Positions 42,015 through 51,033 of a stretch of DNA of 64,000 nt are shown piece after piece. The translations under genes were made by a program, and so were the position numbers. Source of the stretch: Amycolatopsis dendrobii (lineage in GTDB: Bacteria; Actinomycetota; Actinomycetes; Mycobacteriales; Pseudonocardiaceae); NCBI RefSeq assembly GCF_014145675.1, contig NZ_JACGZW010000016.1:62001-126000 (forward strand). Reading direction: 5' to 3'. Each line of letters opens with the position of its first letter. The stretch's first letter is position 1. The notes under the pieces were generated by a model. It worked only from the letters and a program-made list of their open reading frames with translations. It was not told the origin of the DNA and made no database searches.

Positions 42015-42501
42015 AGCCGGCCTCGCTGTACTCGACCGGAAACCCTTCTGCGGTAAGGAAAGCGTGCAGCTGGGCGGCCAGGTCGTCCTTCTCGGCGCCA
42101 GCCTCCATCGCGGTCGTGACGGTGACTTCCCATTCGCCGCAGACGGAGTGCCGCCACGGCCGGATCGTCCAGGCCAGTTCGACGCGGCCGCCGGAGCGGT
42201 GGGTCGCGGAGACGATCAGGTCGCGGTCGGCGTTGACCCACCGTCGCTCGCCTTCCCAGCCGCGGAAGTCGAGACCTTCGAGGAAACGGGCGAGGCCGCG
42301 GCCCGTGACGAAGTTGGTGACGCCCTCCAGCCGGGCGTCCAGGCCAGGCGCCTGGACGCGCACGGTGAAGAACAGCCGCCGGTCGAGGTGGTGGGTGGCC
42401 GCGTGCCGTTCGCCGAAGCGCACCGAGACGGACTCGCCGACGAACACGACCTCGAGGTCGTCCAAGCGGGTCATCTCGACCTCAGGACGGTTCACGTTCA
42501 C
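42007..42501 (-). CDS. DUF6228-like protein
   Basis: A 164-residue protein without signal peptide or membrane segment. It has a beta-rich pattern (LEVVFVGESVSVRFGE, GRVELAWTIRPWRHSVCGEWEVTVTT) and a C-terminal helix DDLAAQLHAFLTAEGF, consistent with the uncharacterised DUF6228 family. GTG at 42501 was used; GTG at 42495 is also possible. Overlapping 3' ends with the methyltransferase gene suggest no shared function. Confidence 0.6.
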   Translation of the reverse strand: MNVNRPEVEMTRLDDLEVVFVGESVSVRFGERHAATHHLDRRLFFTVRVQAPGLDARLEGVTNFVTGRGLARFLEGLDFRGWEGERRWVNADRDLIVSATHRSGGRVELAWTIRPWRHSVCGEWEVTVTTAMEAGAEKDDLAAQLHAFLTAEGFPVEYSEAGFS

Positions 42502-42531
42502 CCGCCAACCGTACTCAGCTCAGCACCCGGT

Positions 42532-43008
42532 TCACGGCGCTGTCTGCCGCCGCGAACTGATCACCCCGGTGTTGAACCCAGCCAGATGCAACCCGCCCGC
42601 GAACCGCGCGTGTTCGATCTTCACGCAGCGGTTCATCACCACGTCCAGCCCCGCCTCGCGGGCGCGGTCCGCCACCGGTTCGTGCCACAGGCCGAGCTGG
42701 AGCCACAACGTCCGCGCGCCTGCCTCGATGACCTCCTCGGCCACCCCGGGGAGGTCATCGTGCTTGCGGAACACGCTCACCAGATCCAGTTCGCCCGGCA
42801 CGTCCGCCAGCGACGGGTACACCGGCCGCCCCAGCAGCAGGTTGAGCCGCGGGTTCACGAAGTTGACCTCGTACCGCGTCGATGACAGCAGATACGTCGC
42901 CACGAAGTAGCTCGGCCGCGCCGGATTCGCCGACGCGCCCACGATCGTCACCGATTTCGTGCGCCCGAGAAGACGCCGCCGTTCGACCGCTCCGACGTCG
43001 TAGCTCAC
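42532..43008 (-). CDS. CoA-binding (Rossmann) protein
   Basis: A 158-residue protein of the YccU-type CoA-binding family: KSVTIVGASANPARPSYFVATYLL at the nucleotide loop, FVNPRLNLLLGRPVYPSLADVPGELDLVSVF, and LWLQLGLWHEPVADRAREAGLDVVMNRCVKIEH near the end. GTG at 43008 overlaps the stop of the sulfhydrylase gene upstream (GTGA). This pair is common in actinobacteria; the CoA-binding partner may respond to acyl-CoA level, which is inference. Confidence 0.88.
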   Translation of the reverse strand: MSYDVGAVERRRLLGRTKSVTIVGASANPARPSYFVATYLLSSTRYEVNFVNPRLNLLLGRPVYPSLADVPGELDLVSVFRKHDDLPGVAEEVIEAGARTLWLQLGLWHEPVADRAREAGLDVVMNRCVKIEHARFAGGLHLAGFNTGVISSRRQTAP

Positions 43009-44291
43009 GCGTTCACCGCCTTGTCGAGGGCCTGGTCGAGGTCCCACAGCAGATCCTCGACGTCCTCCAGCCCGACCGACAGCCGGATCAAGTCCGCGCT
43101 CACGCCCGCAGCGGCGAGCTGGTCCTCGGACAGTTGCGCGTGCGTCGTCGAGGCCGGATGGATCACCAACGTCCGCGCGTCGCCGACATTCGCCAAGTGC
43201 GACAACAGTTCCACCGATTCCACGAACTTCTCGCCCGCCGCGCGTCCGCCCTTCACCCCGAACGAAAACACCGCGCCCGGCCCCTGCGGCAGATACCGCG
43301 CGGCCCGCTCGTGATCCGGATGATCGGGCAACCCCGCGTAAGACACCCACGCGACCCGCGGGTCCGCGTTCAGGTACTCCGCGATCGCCTGCGCGTTGAC
43401 GACGTGCGCGTCCATCCGCTGCGGCAGCGTTTCCACGCCCTGCAGCAGCAAAAACGCCGAATGCGGCGACAACACCGCGCCAACGTCGCGTAACTGCTCC
43501 GCGCGCAGCCGCGTGCAGAACGCGTACTCGCCGAAGTTCTCCCAATACTTGAGCCCGCCGTAACTGTCGACGGTCTCGGTCATCCGGGGGAACTTCCCGT
43601 TGCCCCAGTCGAAAGTCCCCGCCTCGACGACGACCCCGCCGAGCGTCGTGCCGTGCCCGCCGAGGAACTTCGTGGCCGAGTGCAGGACGATGTCCGCGCC
43701 GTGCTCGATCGGGCGGCAGAGGTACGGCGTGGCGAGCGTCGCGTCGACCACGAGCGGGATGTCGTGCGAACGCGCGAGATCGGCCAGCCCGGCGAGGTCC
43801 GCGATCGCGCCGCTCGGGTTGCCGATCACCTCGGTGTAGATCAGCTTCGTGCGGTCGGTCACCGCTTTGGCGTAGTCCTCGGTGCCGCCGTGCACGAACG
43901 TCGTCTCGATGCCGAACCGCGCGAGCGTCCCGGTGAGCTGCGTGACGGTCCCGCCGTACAGCCCGGCAGCCGACACGATGTGGTCGCCGGCCTCCGCGAG
44001 CGCCGCGAACGTCAGGAACTCCGCCGCCTGCCCGCTGGCCGTCGCGACCCCGCCGATGGCCCCTTCGAGACTCGCGATGCGCTCCTCGAACGCCGCGACG
44101 GTCGGATTGCCGATCCGGCTGTAGACGTTCCCGTACTTCTGCAGCGCGAACAGATTGGCCGCGTCGGCCGCGTCCACGAACACGAAGCTGGTCGTCTGGT
44201 AGATCGGCACCGCACGGGCCCCGGTGGTGGGGTCGGGAGTGCCGCCTGCGTGCAGGGCGCGGGTGCGGAAGCCCCAGGTACGTTCGCTCAT
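43005..44291 (-). CDS. metY: O-acetylhomoserine sulfhydrylase
   Basis: A 428-residue PLP enzyme of the Cys/Met metabolism family that makes homocysteine from O-acetylhomoserine and sulfide. Motifs: YQTTSFVFVDAADAANLFALQKYGNVYSRIGNPT, ATASGQAAEF, and the PLP Lys in VLHSATKFLGGHGTTLGG. Length matches MetY rather than the shorter MetB/MetZ. ATG at 44291 gives the standard N-terminus. It is coupled to the CoA-binding gene. Confidence 0.93.
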   Translation of the reverse strand: MSERTWGFRTRALHAGGTPDPTTGARAVPIYQTTSFVFVDAADAANLFALQKYGNVYSRIGNPTVAAFEERIASLEGAIGGVATASGQAAEFLTFAALAEAGDHIVSAAGLYGGTVTQLTGTLARFGIETTFVHGGTEDYAKAVTDRTKLIYTEVIGNPSGAIADLAGLADLARSHDIPLVVDATLATPYLCRPIEHGADIVLHSATKFLGGHGTTLGGVVVEAGTFDWGNGKFPRMTETVDSYGGLKYWENFGEYAFCTRLRAEQLRDVGAVLSPHSAFLLLQGVETLPQRMDAHVVNAQAIAEYLNADPRVAWVSYAGLPDHPDHERAARYLPQGPGAVFSFGVKGGRAAGEKFVESVELLSHLANVGDARTLVIHPASTTHAQLSEDQLAAAGVSADLIRLSVGLEDVEDLLWDLDQALDKAVNA

Positions 44292-44302
44292 CGGACGCCA
44301 CG

Positions 44303-44812
44303 CTAACCCAGCGCCGGGGGTGGCGGCCATTCCTCCCGGAGAGTGATCGGGCGGGCGCGCCAGACCACCGCGAGCGCCGGATCCCCAGTGGGGTCCGGCT
44401 CGATCCTCTCGACCGCGAAACCTTCCCGTTCGTAGAACGCCGCGGCCCGTTCGTTGGCGGCGAAGTGTTCGATGCGCAGCTGGTCGACGCCTTCCGGCAG
44501 GCGGCTGGCCAGGGCGTCGAGCAATCGTGGGCCCAGCCCGTGGCCGCGGTGCTCCGGGGCCAGGTAGAGCTTGTAGACGACGTGGTCCGGCCCGCACTGT
44601 CCGACGCCGACGACGCGCCCGTCGGTTTCGGCGACGACAACCCGCCCGTCAGTAACGGCCGCGTCGATATGCGATTCGTTCCACCACTGGCGCACTTGGT
44701 GCTGGGCCGCCGCCTCGCCGATCAGCGGGGTGTAGTGCGGCGGGATGTGTCTTTCGCCGAACTGGCAGATCGCCTCGACGTCGCTCGGCTCGGCCAGGCG
44801 TACTCCGTTCAC
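44303..44812 (-). CDS. GNAT family N-acetyltransferase
   Basis: A 169-residue acetyltransferase. KLYLAPEHRGHGLGPRLLDAL is the acetyl-CoA loop and NERAAAFYEREGFAVER the C-terminal motif. The acceptor is unknown. GTG at 44812 overlaps the stop of the rlmA-like gene by 4 bp, so both are in one transcript. Its stop is 11 bp from the start of metY. Confidence 0.85.
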   Translation of the reverse strand: MNGVRLAEPSDVEAICQFGERHIPPHYTPLIGEAAAQHQVRQWWNESHIDAAVTDGRVVVAETDGRVVGVGQCGPDHVVYKLYLAPEHRGHGLGPRLLDALASRLPEGVDQLRIEHFAANERAAAFYEREGFAVERIEPDPTGDPALAVVWRARPITLREEWPPPPALG

Positions 44813-45642
44813 GGCACGTCGTCTCGCTTCCGCCAAGTGCTCACCGAAACCGCCAGCGTCACGTCCCGCCCCGCCGCCGCTTCGAGCCGCTCCCGCCGCC
44901 CGTACCGGTCCAGATGGAACCCGGCAGGCCCCATCGCCACCACATCCCGCACCTGCTCCGCACTGAACGCCTGCGTCCGGACCACCTCGACCCCGGATTC
45001 CCGCACGAACAGCCCGCCCAAAGCGGCCTCGAGCCGTTCTTCCTTCCGCGCGTCCACCGCGAGCACCAGGTCGCCCAGTTCCGCGAGATGCCCCGGCAAC
45101 GGCGACGCCACCACCAGCTTCCCGCCCGGCTCGAGCACCCGGTGGAACTCCGCGGCGTTCCGCGGCGAGAACACGTCCAGCACCACCGAAGCCGCCTCGT
45201 CGGCCACCGGCCACGGTTCCCACAGGTTCCACACCGCCGCGCCCAGCCGCTCATGTGCCCGCGCGGCCCGCCGCAACGCGATCGCCGACACGTCCAGCGC
45301 GAGGCCGACCGCGTCCGGAGCGGAGTCCAGCACCCGCGAGAGGTAATAGCCCGGTCCAGCACCGGCGTCGATGATCAGTCCACGAGCAGAACCAGCGGAG
45401 GCGACCGCCTCGGCGAGCGGCGCGTACGCCCCGGAAGACAAGAACGCGGCGCGCGCGTCCACCATCGGCGCGGTGTCGGCCGTGCCCGCCGGGATGCGCG
45501 CGTGCAGGAGGTTGACGTAACCCTGCCGGGCCAGGTCGAACGCATGCCGCCGCTCGCAGCGCAGCGTCCGGCCGGTCAGCGAGACCGGCTCCGCACACAC
45601 CGAACAGCGCAGTGCATTGATCACCCGATCAGGCAAAGACAT
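44809..45642 (-). CDS. RlmA-type 23S rRNA (guanine-N1) methyltransferase
   Basis: A 277-residue SAM-dependent enzyme of the RlmA/TlrB family. It starts with a zinc finger (CSVCAEPVSLTGRTLRCERRH) and has the SAM loop IIDAGAGPGYYLSRVLD, followed by VVLDVFSPRNAAEFHRVLEPGG. Members methylate G745 or G748 of 23S rRNA; the TlrB type gives macrolide resistance. Which base is modified here cannot be told. It is divergent from amtB. Confidence 0.85.
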   Translation of the reverse strand: MSLPDRVINALRCSVCAEPVSLTGRTLRCERRHAFDLARQGYVNLLHARIPAGTADTAPMVDARAAFLSSGAYAPLAEAVASAGSARGLIIDAGAGPGYYLSRVLDSAPDAVGLALDVSAIALRRAARAHERLGAAVWNLWEPWPVADEAASVVLDVFSPRNAAEFHRVLEPGGKLVVASPLPGHLAELGDLVLAVDARKEERLEAALGGLFVRESGVEVVRTQAFSAEQVRDVVAMGPAGFHLDRYGRRERLEAAAGRDVTLAVSVSTWRKRDDVP

Positions 45643-45695
45643 GGCGGTATTCGACCACGAGGTTGCCTGACCGGACATTTCGCCCCGGGTCCGCG

Positions 45696-45765
45696 GAAAC
45701 GTCCCCGTAACAACCACCACGCCGGAGTTCACGAGGGGGAAACGTGAATCGAAGCCTGGCGAAAC
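45696..45765 (+). promoter_or_regulatory. GlnR-type binding region upstream of amtB
   Basis: GAAAC-N6-GTAAC (45696-45711) and TTCAC-N6-GAAAC (45728-45743) match the a/b half-sites of actinobacterial GlnR boxes (GTnAC-N6-GAAAC), spaced by about two helical turns. A further GAAAC is at 45761, 22 bp after the last. amtB-glnK-glnD operons are standard GlnR targets, so nitrogen limitation should induce this operon. Confidence 0.7.
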
Positions 45766-45816
45766 ACCCGCGGCCAACACTTCCTCTGCAGTTGCCCACG
45801 GCACGGGAGGACGATT

Positions 45817-47184
45817 GTGCTGAACGCCGGAGACACCGCCTGGGTGCTGATCAGCGCCGCGCTGGTCATGCTCATGACCCCAGGCCTCGCGTTCTTTTAC
45901 GGCGGCATGGTCCGCGCGAAGAGCGTTTTGAACATGTTGATGATGAACTTCATCGCACTCGCGATAGTCGGGGTGCTGTGGGTGCTCTTCGGGTTCTCGC
46001 TGTCCTTCGGCGACGACGCTTTCGGCGGTCTGGTCGGGAACTTCGACTACGCCGGCTTGTCGGACGCGTTCGGCAAGCTCGTCGGCCTCGCCAGCGAAGG
46101 ACCGCCCGCGGTTCCGTGGCCGGGGCCGGACGCGCTGCCGCTGCTCGCGTTCTGCATGTTCCAGCTGATGTTCGCGATCATCACCCCGGCGCTCATTTCC
46201 GGGGCCATCGCGGATCGCGCGAAGTTCTGGGGCTGGACGCTTTTCGTGACGATCTGGGTGGTCGTCGTGTATTTCCCGGTCGCGCACTGGGTGTTCTCGT
46301 TCGACGGATTCACCGGCAAGGACGCGGTCGGCGGCTGGATCGCCAACCAGCTCAAGGCGCTCGACTTCGCGGGCGGCACGGCGGTGCACATCAACGCGGG
46401 CGCGGCGGGTCTCGCCCTCGCGCTGGTGCTCGGCAAGCGCAAGGGCTGGCCGAAGGACACCGGCCGTCCGCACAACGTCCCGTTCGTCCTGCTCGGCGCG
46501 TCGCTGCTGTGGTTCGGCTGGTACGGATTCAACGCCGGGTCCGCGCTGGGCGCGAACGACCTCGCGGGCGTCGCGTTCACCAACACCACCGTCGCGACCG
46601 CCGCCGCGGTGCTCGGCTGGCTGCTCGTGGAACAGCTGAAGTTCGGCAAGCCGACCACGCTCGGCGCGGCTTCCGGCGCGGTCGCCGGGCTGGTCGCGAT
46701 CACCCCGGCCTGCGGTTTCGTGAGCCCGCTCGGCTCGATCGCGATCGGCGTGATCGCCGGGGTGCTGTGCGCGCTGGCCATCTCGCTGAAGTTCCGCCTC
46801 GGCTTCGACGACTCCCTCGACGTCGTCGGCGTGCACCTCGTCGGCGGTCTCGTCGGCACCGTGCTGATCGGCTTCTTCGCCACCAAGAGCGTGAACTCGG
46901 CGGGCGCGGACGGCCTGTTCTACGGCGGCGGCTTCAAGCAGCTGGGCATCCAGGTGGTTGCCGCGCTCGCCGTTCTCGGCTACTCGTTCGTCATGACGTT
47001 GATCATCGGGTTCGCGATCAAGAAGGCGGGCGGCTTCCGCGTCAGCGCCGAACACGAGGTCAGCGGCATCGACGAGGGCCAGCACGCGGAGAGCGCCTAC
47101 GACTTCACCGGCATGGGCGGCCTCGGCCACTCGAGCACGTTCCCGGCCAAGCCCGTCACGAAACTCGAGGAGACCAAGGCATGA
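45817..47184 (+). CDS. amtB: Ammonium transporter
   Basis: A 455-residue Amt-family channel with about 11 helices that imports ammonium. MTPGLAFFYGGMVRAKSVLNM, GGTAVHINAGAAGLALALVLGKR with the pore His and GVHLVGGLVGTVLIGFF with the second pore His are diagnostic. GTG at 45817 follows GGGAGGA. Its stop overlaps glnK in ATGA, so the channel and its regulator are co-translated. Confidence 0.96.
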   Translation: MLNAGDTAWVLISAALVMLMTPGLAFFYGGMVRAKSVLNMLMMNFIALAIVGVLWVLFGFSLSFGDDAFGGLVGNFDYAGLSDAFGKLVGLASEGPPAVPWPGPDALPLLAFCMFQLMFAIITPALISGAIADRAKFWGWTLFVTIWVVVVYFPVAHWVFSFDGFTGKDAVGGWIANQLKALDFAGGTAVHINAGAAGLALALVLGKRKGWPKDTGRPHNVPFVLLGASLLWFGWYGFNAGSALGANDLAGVAFTNTTVATAAAVLGWLLVEQLKFGKPTTLGAASGAVAGLVAITPACGFVSPLGSIAIGVIAGVLCALAISLKFRLGFDDSLDVVGVHLVGGLVGTVLIGFFATKSVNSAGADGLFYGGGFKQLGIQVVAALAVLGYSFVMTLIIGFAIKKAGGFRVSAEHEVSGIDEGQHAESAYDFTGMGGLGHSSTFPAKPVTKLEETKA

Positions 47185-47519
47185 AGCTCATCACCGCGAT
47201 CGTCAAGCCGTTCACGCTCGACGACGTCCGCTCCTCGCTGGAGCAGCTGGGCGTGCTCGGGATGACGGTGAGCGAGGTCCAGGGCTACGGCAGGCAGAAG
47301 GGGCACACCGAGGTCTACCGGGGGGCCGAGTACTCGGTGGACTTCGTGGCCAAGCTGAAGATCGAGGTCGTGGTGGACGACATCGTGGTCGAGAAGGTCC
47401 TCGACGCCGTCACCACCGCCGCGCACACCGGAAAGATCGGCGACGGGAAAGTCTGGGTGACGCCGGTGGAGACGGTCATCCGGGTCCGCACCGGCGAACG
47501 CGGCACGGACGCGCTGTAG
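47181..47519 (+). CDS. glnK: Nitrogen regulatory protein P-II
   Basis: A 112-residue PII signal protein. The T-loop holds GYGRQKGHTEVYRGAEY with Tyr51, the residue modified by GlnD, and the B-loop is TGKIGDGKVWV. PII binds ATP, ADP and 2-oxoglutarate, and blocks AmtB in nitrogen excess. In actinobacteria Tyr51 is adenylylated rather than uridylylated. It is embedded between amtB and glnD. Confidence 0.96.
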   Translation: MKLITAIVKPFTLDDVRSSLEQLGVLGMTVSEVQGYGRQKGHTEVYRGAEYSVDFVAKLKIEVVVDDIVVEKVLDAVTTAAHTGKIGDGKVWVTPVETVIRVRTGERGTDAL

Positions 47520-47522
47520 CCG

Positions 47523-49826
47523 ATGACCGACGGGGGCGAACTCGCCCGAGCCACCGCACTGCTGCTCGAAGGACGGCACGGAGCGCCCGCACTGCGGAAC
47601 TCCCTGGTCGATCTGTACGAGTTCTGGCTCGGGAAAGGAGCGACGGCGGCCGGCGTCGACACCGCGGACCCAGGTGTCGCGCTGGTCGCCGTAGGGGGGT
47701 TGGGACGGCGTGAGCTGGTGCCGTACTCCGATCTCGATTTAGTATTGCTGCACAACGGGAACAGCGAGGTCGGGGAGATCGCCGACGCGCTGTGGTACCC
47801 GCTGTGGGACGCGCGGGTCGGCCTCGACCATTCGGTCCGCACACCCGGCGAGGCGCTGAAAGTCGCCGCGGAAGACCTGCGTACCGCGCTCGGCCTGCTC
47901 GATGCCCGGCATCTGGCGGGCGACCCGGCGCTCACCGAACGCCTCGCGGCCGCCGCCCGCGACCAATGGCGGCGCACCGCCCGCAAACGCTTGCCGGAGC
48001 TGGCTGAATCCGTCCACACCCGATGGCGGCGCAGCGGCGAGATCGCTCAATCCGCCGAGCCGGACCTGAAACACGGGCGCGGCGGCCTCCGCGACTTCGG
48101 CGTGCTGGAAGCCCTCGCGGCCGGACAGCTCACCGCCCGACCGGGCGAAGAACTGTTGGCAGCCAAGCAACTCCTGCTCGACGTCCGTACCGAACTGCGC
48201 CGCGAAGCACGTCGCGAACGAGACATCCTCAGCGCGGCCGACGCCGACGTCGTGGCGCGCGAACTGGAGCTGGGCGACCGATTCGCCTTGGCCCGCAAGC
48301 TTTCCGGTGCGGGTCGAACCATCGCGTACGCCGTCGACGTCGCCCTCAGGTCCACTGTGGAGCAACCGCGCCCGCGCTTCGGCCGACGCCCGGTTCGCCG
48401 CCCGCTGGCCGAGGGCGTCGTTCTGCACGGCGACGAGGTCGCACTGGCCCGAGACGCACTCCCTGCCCGCGACCCAGCATTGCTGCTTCGCGCCGCAGCC
48501 GCCTCCGCGCGAACCAGAAAGCCCATCTCGCCAGGCACTTTGCGCACCCTCGCGGAGTCCGCTCCCGAACTGCGCGAACCTTGGCCGGACGACGCCCGCA
48601 ACGCCCTCGTCGAACTGCTGAGCGCGGGCGAGGGGCTGGTCGACGCGGTCGAAGCGCTGGACCGCACCGGCTTGTGGTCCCGGCTGTTTCCGGAATGGGG
48701 TGCCGTACGCGATCTGCCGCCGCGGTCGCCAGTGCACCAATGGACCGTCGACCGGCATCTCGTCCAGGCGTGCGTCGAGGCAGCGAAACTGACCACTACC
48801 GTGTCGCGGCCGGACCTGCTGCTGATCGGCGCGCTGCTGCACGACATCGGCAAGGGCCGCGAGGCCGACCACTCCGAGCTGGGCGCGAAGATCTCCGCCT
48901 CGGTAGCGCAACGCCTGGGCCTGCCGCCCGCGGACATCGCGACGGTCTCCGCGATGGTCCGCCACCACCTGCTGCTCCCGCACACCGCGACCAGACGCGA
49001 CATCGGCGACCCCGCGACCATCTCGCGTGTGGTGAAAACCCTGGACAGCGACGTCGTCCTGCTGGAACTCCTGCACGCCCTCACCCGCGCCGACTCGCTG
49101 GCCACCGGCCCCGGCGTCTGGACCGACTGGAAGGACCGGCTGCTCGCCGAATTGGTCAGCGGCTGCGAGGAAGCCGTGCACGGCAAGGGTTTCACCCCGC
49201 CGGAGCCCTTGGACGACGACCAGCGCGAGCTAGTCGTCGAAGCCGCCCGCACCGGTGTCGGCCAAATCCGGATCTCCGCGCACGGCAAGGTCGTCACCGT
49301 GGTGCTGGCCGTGCCCGCGGACCGTGAACTGCTCGGTCCCGCGGCCGGGGTGCTGGCGCTGAACTCGCTGGAGGTCCACTCGGCGGTTCTGCGCGAGCAC
49401 GGCGGCCGGGCGGGCGTGTTCACCGCGTCGCCGAAGTTCGGGTCGCTGCCGGATCCCGCGCTGCTGCGGGAACAGTTCGCCCGCGCGGTCGCCGGGACGA
49501 TGCCGCTCACCCAGCGCCTGGCGGCCAAGGAACGCGACTACGCGACGTCGTCGCCGGTCGTGGTCAAGCCGGTGGTGCGCTGGTTCGACGACGAAACGAG
49601 CGGTCCCGACGCCGTGGTGCTGGAACTGCGCGCCGCCGACCGGATCGGCCTGCTCTTCCGCGTGGCGAGCGCCCTGCGCCGCGCCGAGGCCGACGTCCAC
49701 TGGGCGAAAGCCGCGACGCTGGGCGGCGCCGTCGTCGACTCGTTCGCCCTCTCGCCGCGCTCCGGCCACGTCACCCCGGCGTGGCGCACCGCGATCACCG
49801 ACGCCGTCCTGGCCGCCGTCGCCTGA
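47523..49826 (+). CDS. glnD: PII nucleotidyltransferase / deadenylylase GlnD
   Basis: A 767-residue bifunctional enzyme that modifies and demodifies PII. N-terminal nucleotidyltransferase domain with GGLGRRELVPYSDLDLVLLH; HD domain with LLHDIGKGREADHSELG and MVRHHLLLPHTAT; two C-terminal ACT regions, VTVVLAVPADRELLG and LELRAADRIGLLFRVASALRRA. It is somewhat shorter than the enterobacterial enzyme, as usual for actinobacteria. ATG at 47523 is three bases after glnK. A perfect family 1 palindrome begins three bases after its stop. Confidence 0.94.
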   Translation: MTDGGELARATALLLEGRHGAPALRNSLVDLYEFWLGKGATAAGVDTADPGVALVAVGGLGRRELVPYSDLDLVLLHNGNSEVGEIADALWYPLWDARVGLDHSVRTPGEALKVAAEDLRTALGLLDARHLAGDPALTERLAAAARDQWRRTARKRLPELAESVHTRWRRSGEIAQSAEPDLKHGRGGLRDFGVLEALAAGQLTARPGEELLAAKQLLLDVRTELRREARRERDILSAADADVVARELELGDRFALARKLSGAGRTIAYAVDVALRSTVEQPRPRFGRRPVRRPLAEGVVLHGDEVALARDALPARDPALLLRAAAASARTRKPISPGTLRTLAESAPELREPWPDDARNALVELLSAGEGLVDAVEALDRTGLWSRLFPEWGAVRDLPPRSPVHQWTVDRHLVQACVEAAKLTTTVSRPDLLLIGALLHDIGKGREADHSELGAKISASVAQRLGLPPADIATVSAMVRHHLLLPHTATRRDIGDPATISRVVKTLDSDVVLLELLHALTRADSLATGPGVWTDWKDRLLAELVSGCEEAVHGKGFTPPEPLDDDQRELVVEAARTGVGQIRISAHGKVVTVVLAVPADRELLGPAAGVLALNSLEVHSAVLREHGGRAGVFTASPKFGSLPDPALLREQFARAVAGTMPLTQRLAAKERDYATSSPVVVKPVVRWFDDETSGPDAVVLELRAADRIGLLFRVASALRRAEADVHWAKAATLGGAVVDSFALSPRSGHVTPAWRTAITDAVLAAVA

Positions 49827-49829
49827 CGC

Positions 49830-49882
49830 TCCGTGAAGGACTCCTTGAGGGAATCAGATTCCCTCAAGGAGTCCTTCACGGA
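49830..49882. repeat. Palindromic element, family 1, perfect copy
   Basis: A perfect 53-bp inverted repeat with 26-bp arms and a central A, immediately after glnD. It shares CCGTGA at the ends and the CCTTGAGGGAATC core with the copy at 37941-37993, while arm positions 1, 8, 11 and 13 differ in a fully paired manner. It probably terminates the amtB-glnK-glnD operon. Confidence 0.85.
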
Positions 49883-49997
49883 CGAACGGCCAGGCAGACC
49901 CGGCCGGATTGCGCCATCCGGGCTCACCCATCCGGGGTGTCGGAGGCGACAACCCCGATTCCGGTGGCAGGATGGCAGGTCCGAGCAAGGGGGCGAG

Positions 49998-50384
49998 GTG
50001 AACGCGGTGCGAGGGCACGAGAACCTGCCGGAGCTTTCGCTGCCCCCGACAGTCGTGGCCGGGCACCTCCGCACCTGCGCCGAAGAACTCTCCGCCCTGC
50101 TCCGCGGCGACGGATCCGCCGCCACCCTCAGCGAACTCTCCGAAGTGGTCACTCAGCTGGTCGCCGGGCAGCACGCGCTCTCCCACGCCCTGGCCGGCCT
50201 GGCCGGCCGCATGGACGTCCGCAACCCCGCCCTCGCCACGGTCTCGCCGTCCGAGGTCGAGGTCCTCACCGAAGTCCTCCAAGCCGCCGCCTGCGCGGTC
50301 AGCTGCTCCGCCGAGGAATTGGCCGACGCCGAACCGCTCTTCGAGTTCACGAGCGACTCCGCGGGACCCGACACCCGCGTTTGA
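49998..50384 (+). CDS. Hypothetical helical protein
   Basis: A 128-residue soluble protein, mostly helical, of unknown function (LPPTVVAGHLRTCAEELSAL, ELSEVVTQLVAGQHALSHALAGLAGRM). GTG at 49998 follows AAGGGGGCGAG; the longer in-frame stretch from 49833 runs through the palindrome and is not credible. No domain is recognised; the length and helix pattern recall small WXG-like or regulatory proteins, but that is weak. It is convergent with the MarR gene. Confidence 0.6.
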   Translation: MNAVRGHENLPELSLPPTVVAGHLRTCAEELSALLRGDGSAATLSELSEVVTQLVAGQHALSHALAGLAGRMDVRNPALATVSPSEVEVLTEVLQAAACAVSCSAEELADAEPLFEFTSDSAGPDTRV

Positions 50385-50536
50385 GTAGTCCTACTCAGTC
50401 CCGATTGAGGGACTTCACGCTGCCGCGCGCCCGGTCCCGGACGGCAGACTTCTCCCCAACGCCGGGTGGTCGAGGGGGAACCGCTCCGCGTGCCCGCGGC
50501 GGAAGGCCTCCTGGGGAGGTGAGCTCTTCCGCCACG

Positions 50537-50574
50537 GTTCCGGGGACGGCCGTGGGGAGCGGCCGCCCCGGAAC
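50537..50574. terminator. Hairpin between convergent genes
   Basis: GTTCCGGGG (50537-50545) pairs perfectly with CCCCGGAAC (50566-50574), 10 bp before the MarR stop codon. A second small perfect hairpin, TGAGTAG-TC-CTACTCA, is right after the upstream gene near 50383. The rest of this 199-bp gap shows no gene. Confidence 0.55.
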
Positions 50575-50583
50575 TCCCCGGCC

Positions 50584-51024
50584 TCAGGAATCCGCGATCC
50601 GCGTCAGCAGTCCCGCCGCGAGCCGCAGCAGTTCCTGTTCGGTGGGGCTCAGCGTCCGTTCGACGGCCGCGGCCAGCCAGTTCTCCCGCGCGATCGAGTA
50701 GCCGCGCAGTTCCCGCAGCCCGGCCGGGGTGATCTCGATCAGCGACCGCCGCCCGTCCGCCGGATCCGGGGTGCGCGTGATCCACTCGCGTTCGGCCAGC
50801 GAGGCCAGGATCCGCGTCAGCGACTGCGGATGGATCCGCTCGGCCTCGGCCAGCTCGCCCGGCGTGTGCGTGCCGCCCCGGTACAGCCGCGACAGCACCG
50901 CCAGCACCGCCGGTCCCGGGGCGGGCGAGCCCGCCTCGGAGCGCATCCGCCAGTTCAGCCGCCCGACGCCCTCGCGCACCGCACGGGCCAGCGTCGCCAG
51001 CTCATCGGCGGATTCGGTCTGCAT
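50584..51024 (-). CDS. MarR family transcriptional regulator
   Basis: A 146-residue winged-helix regulator: LSRLYRGGTHTPGELAEAERIHPQSLTRILASLAEREWITRTPDPADGRR is the recognition helix and wing. It lies nine bases after the ABC transporter gene on the same strand, so it is co-transcribed and probably senses an exported compound and represses the pair. ATG at 51024 fits the family length. Confidence 0.9.
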   Translation of the reverse strand: MQTESADELATLARAVREGVGRLNWRMRSEAGSPAPGPAVLAVLSRLYRGGTHTPGELAEAERIHPQSLTRILASLAEREWITRTPDPADGRRSLIEITPAGLRELRGYSIARENWLAAAVERTLSPTEQELLRLAAGLLTRIADS

Positions 51025-51033
51025 AAGGCCAGA

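Noticed and set aside
44809..47130. Long minus-strand frame running from the rlmA-like gene back through amtB
   Set aside because: Only the part from 45642 encodes the methyltransferase; the upstream part is antisense to amtB.
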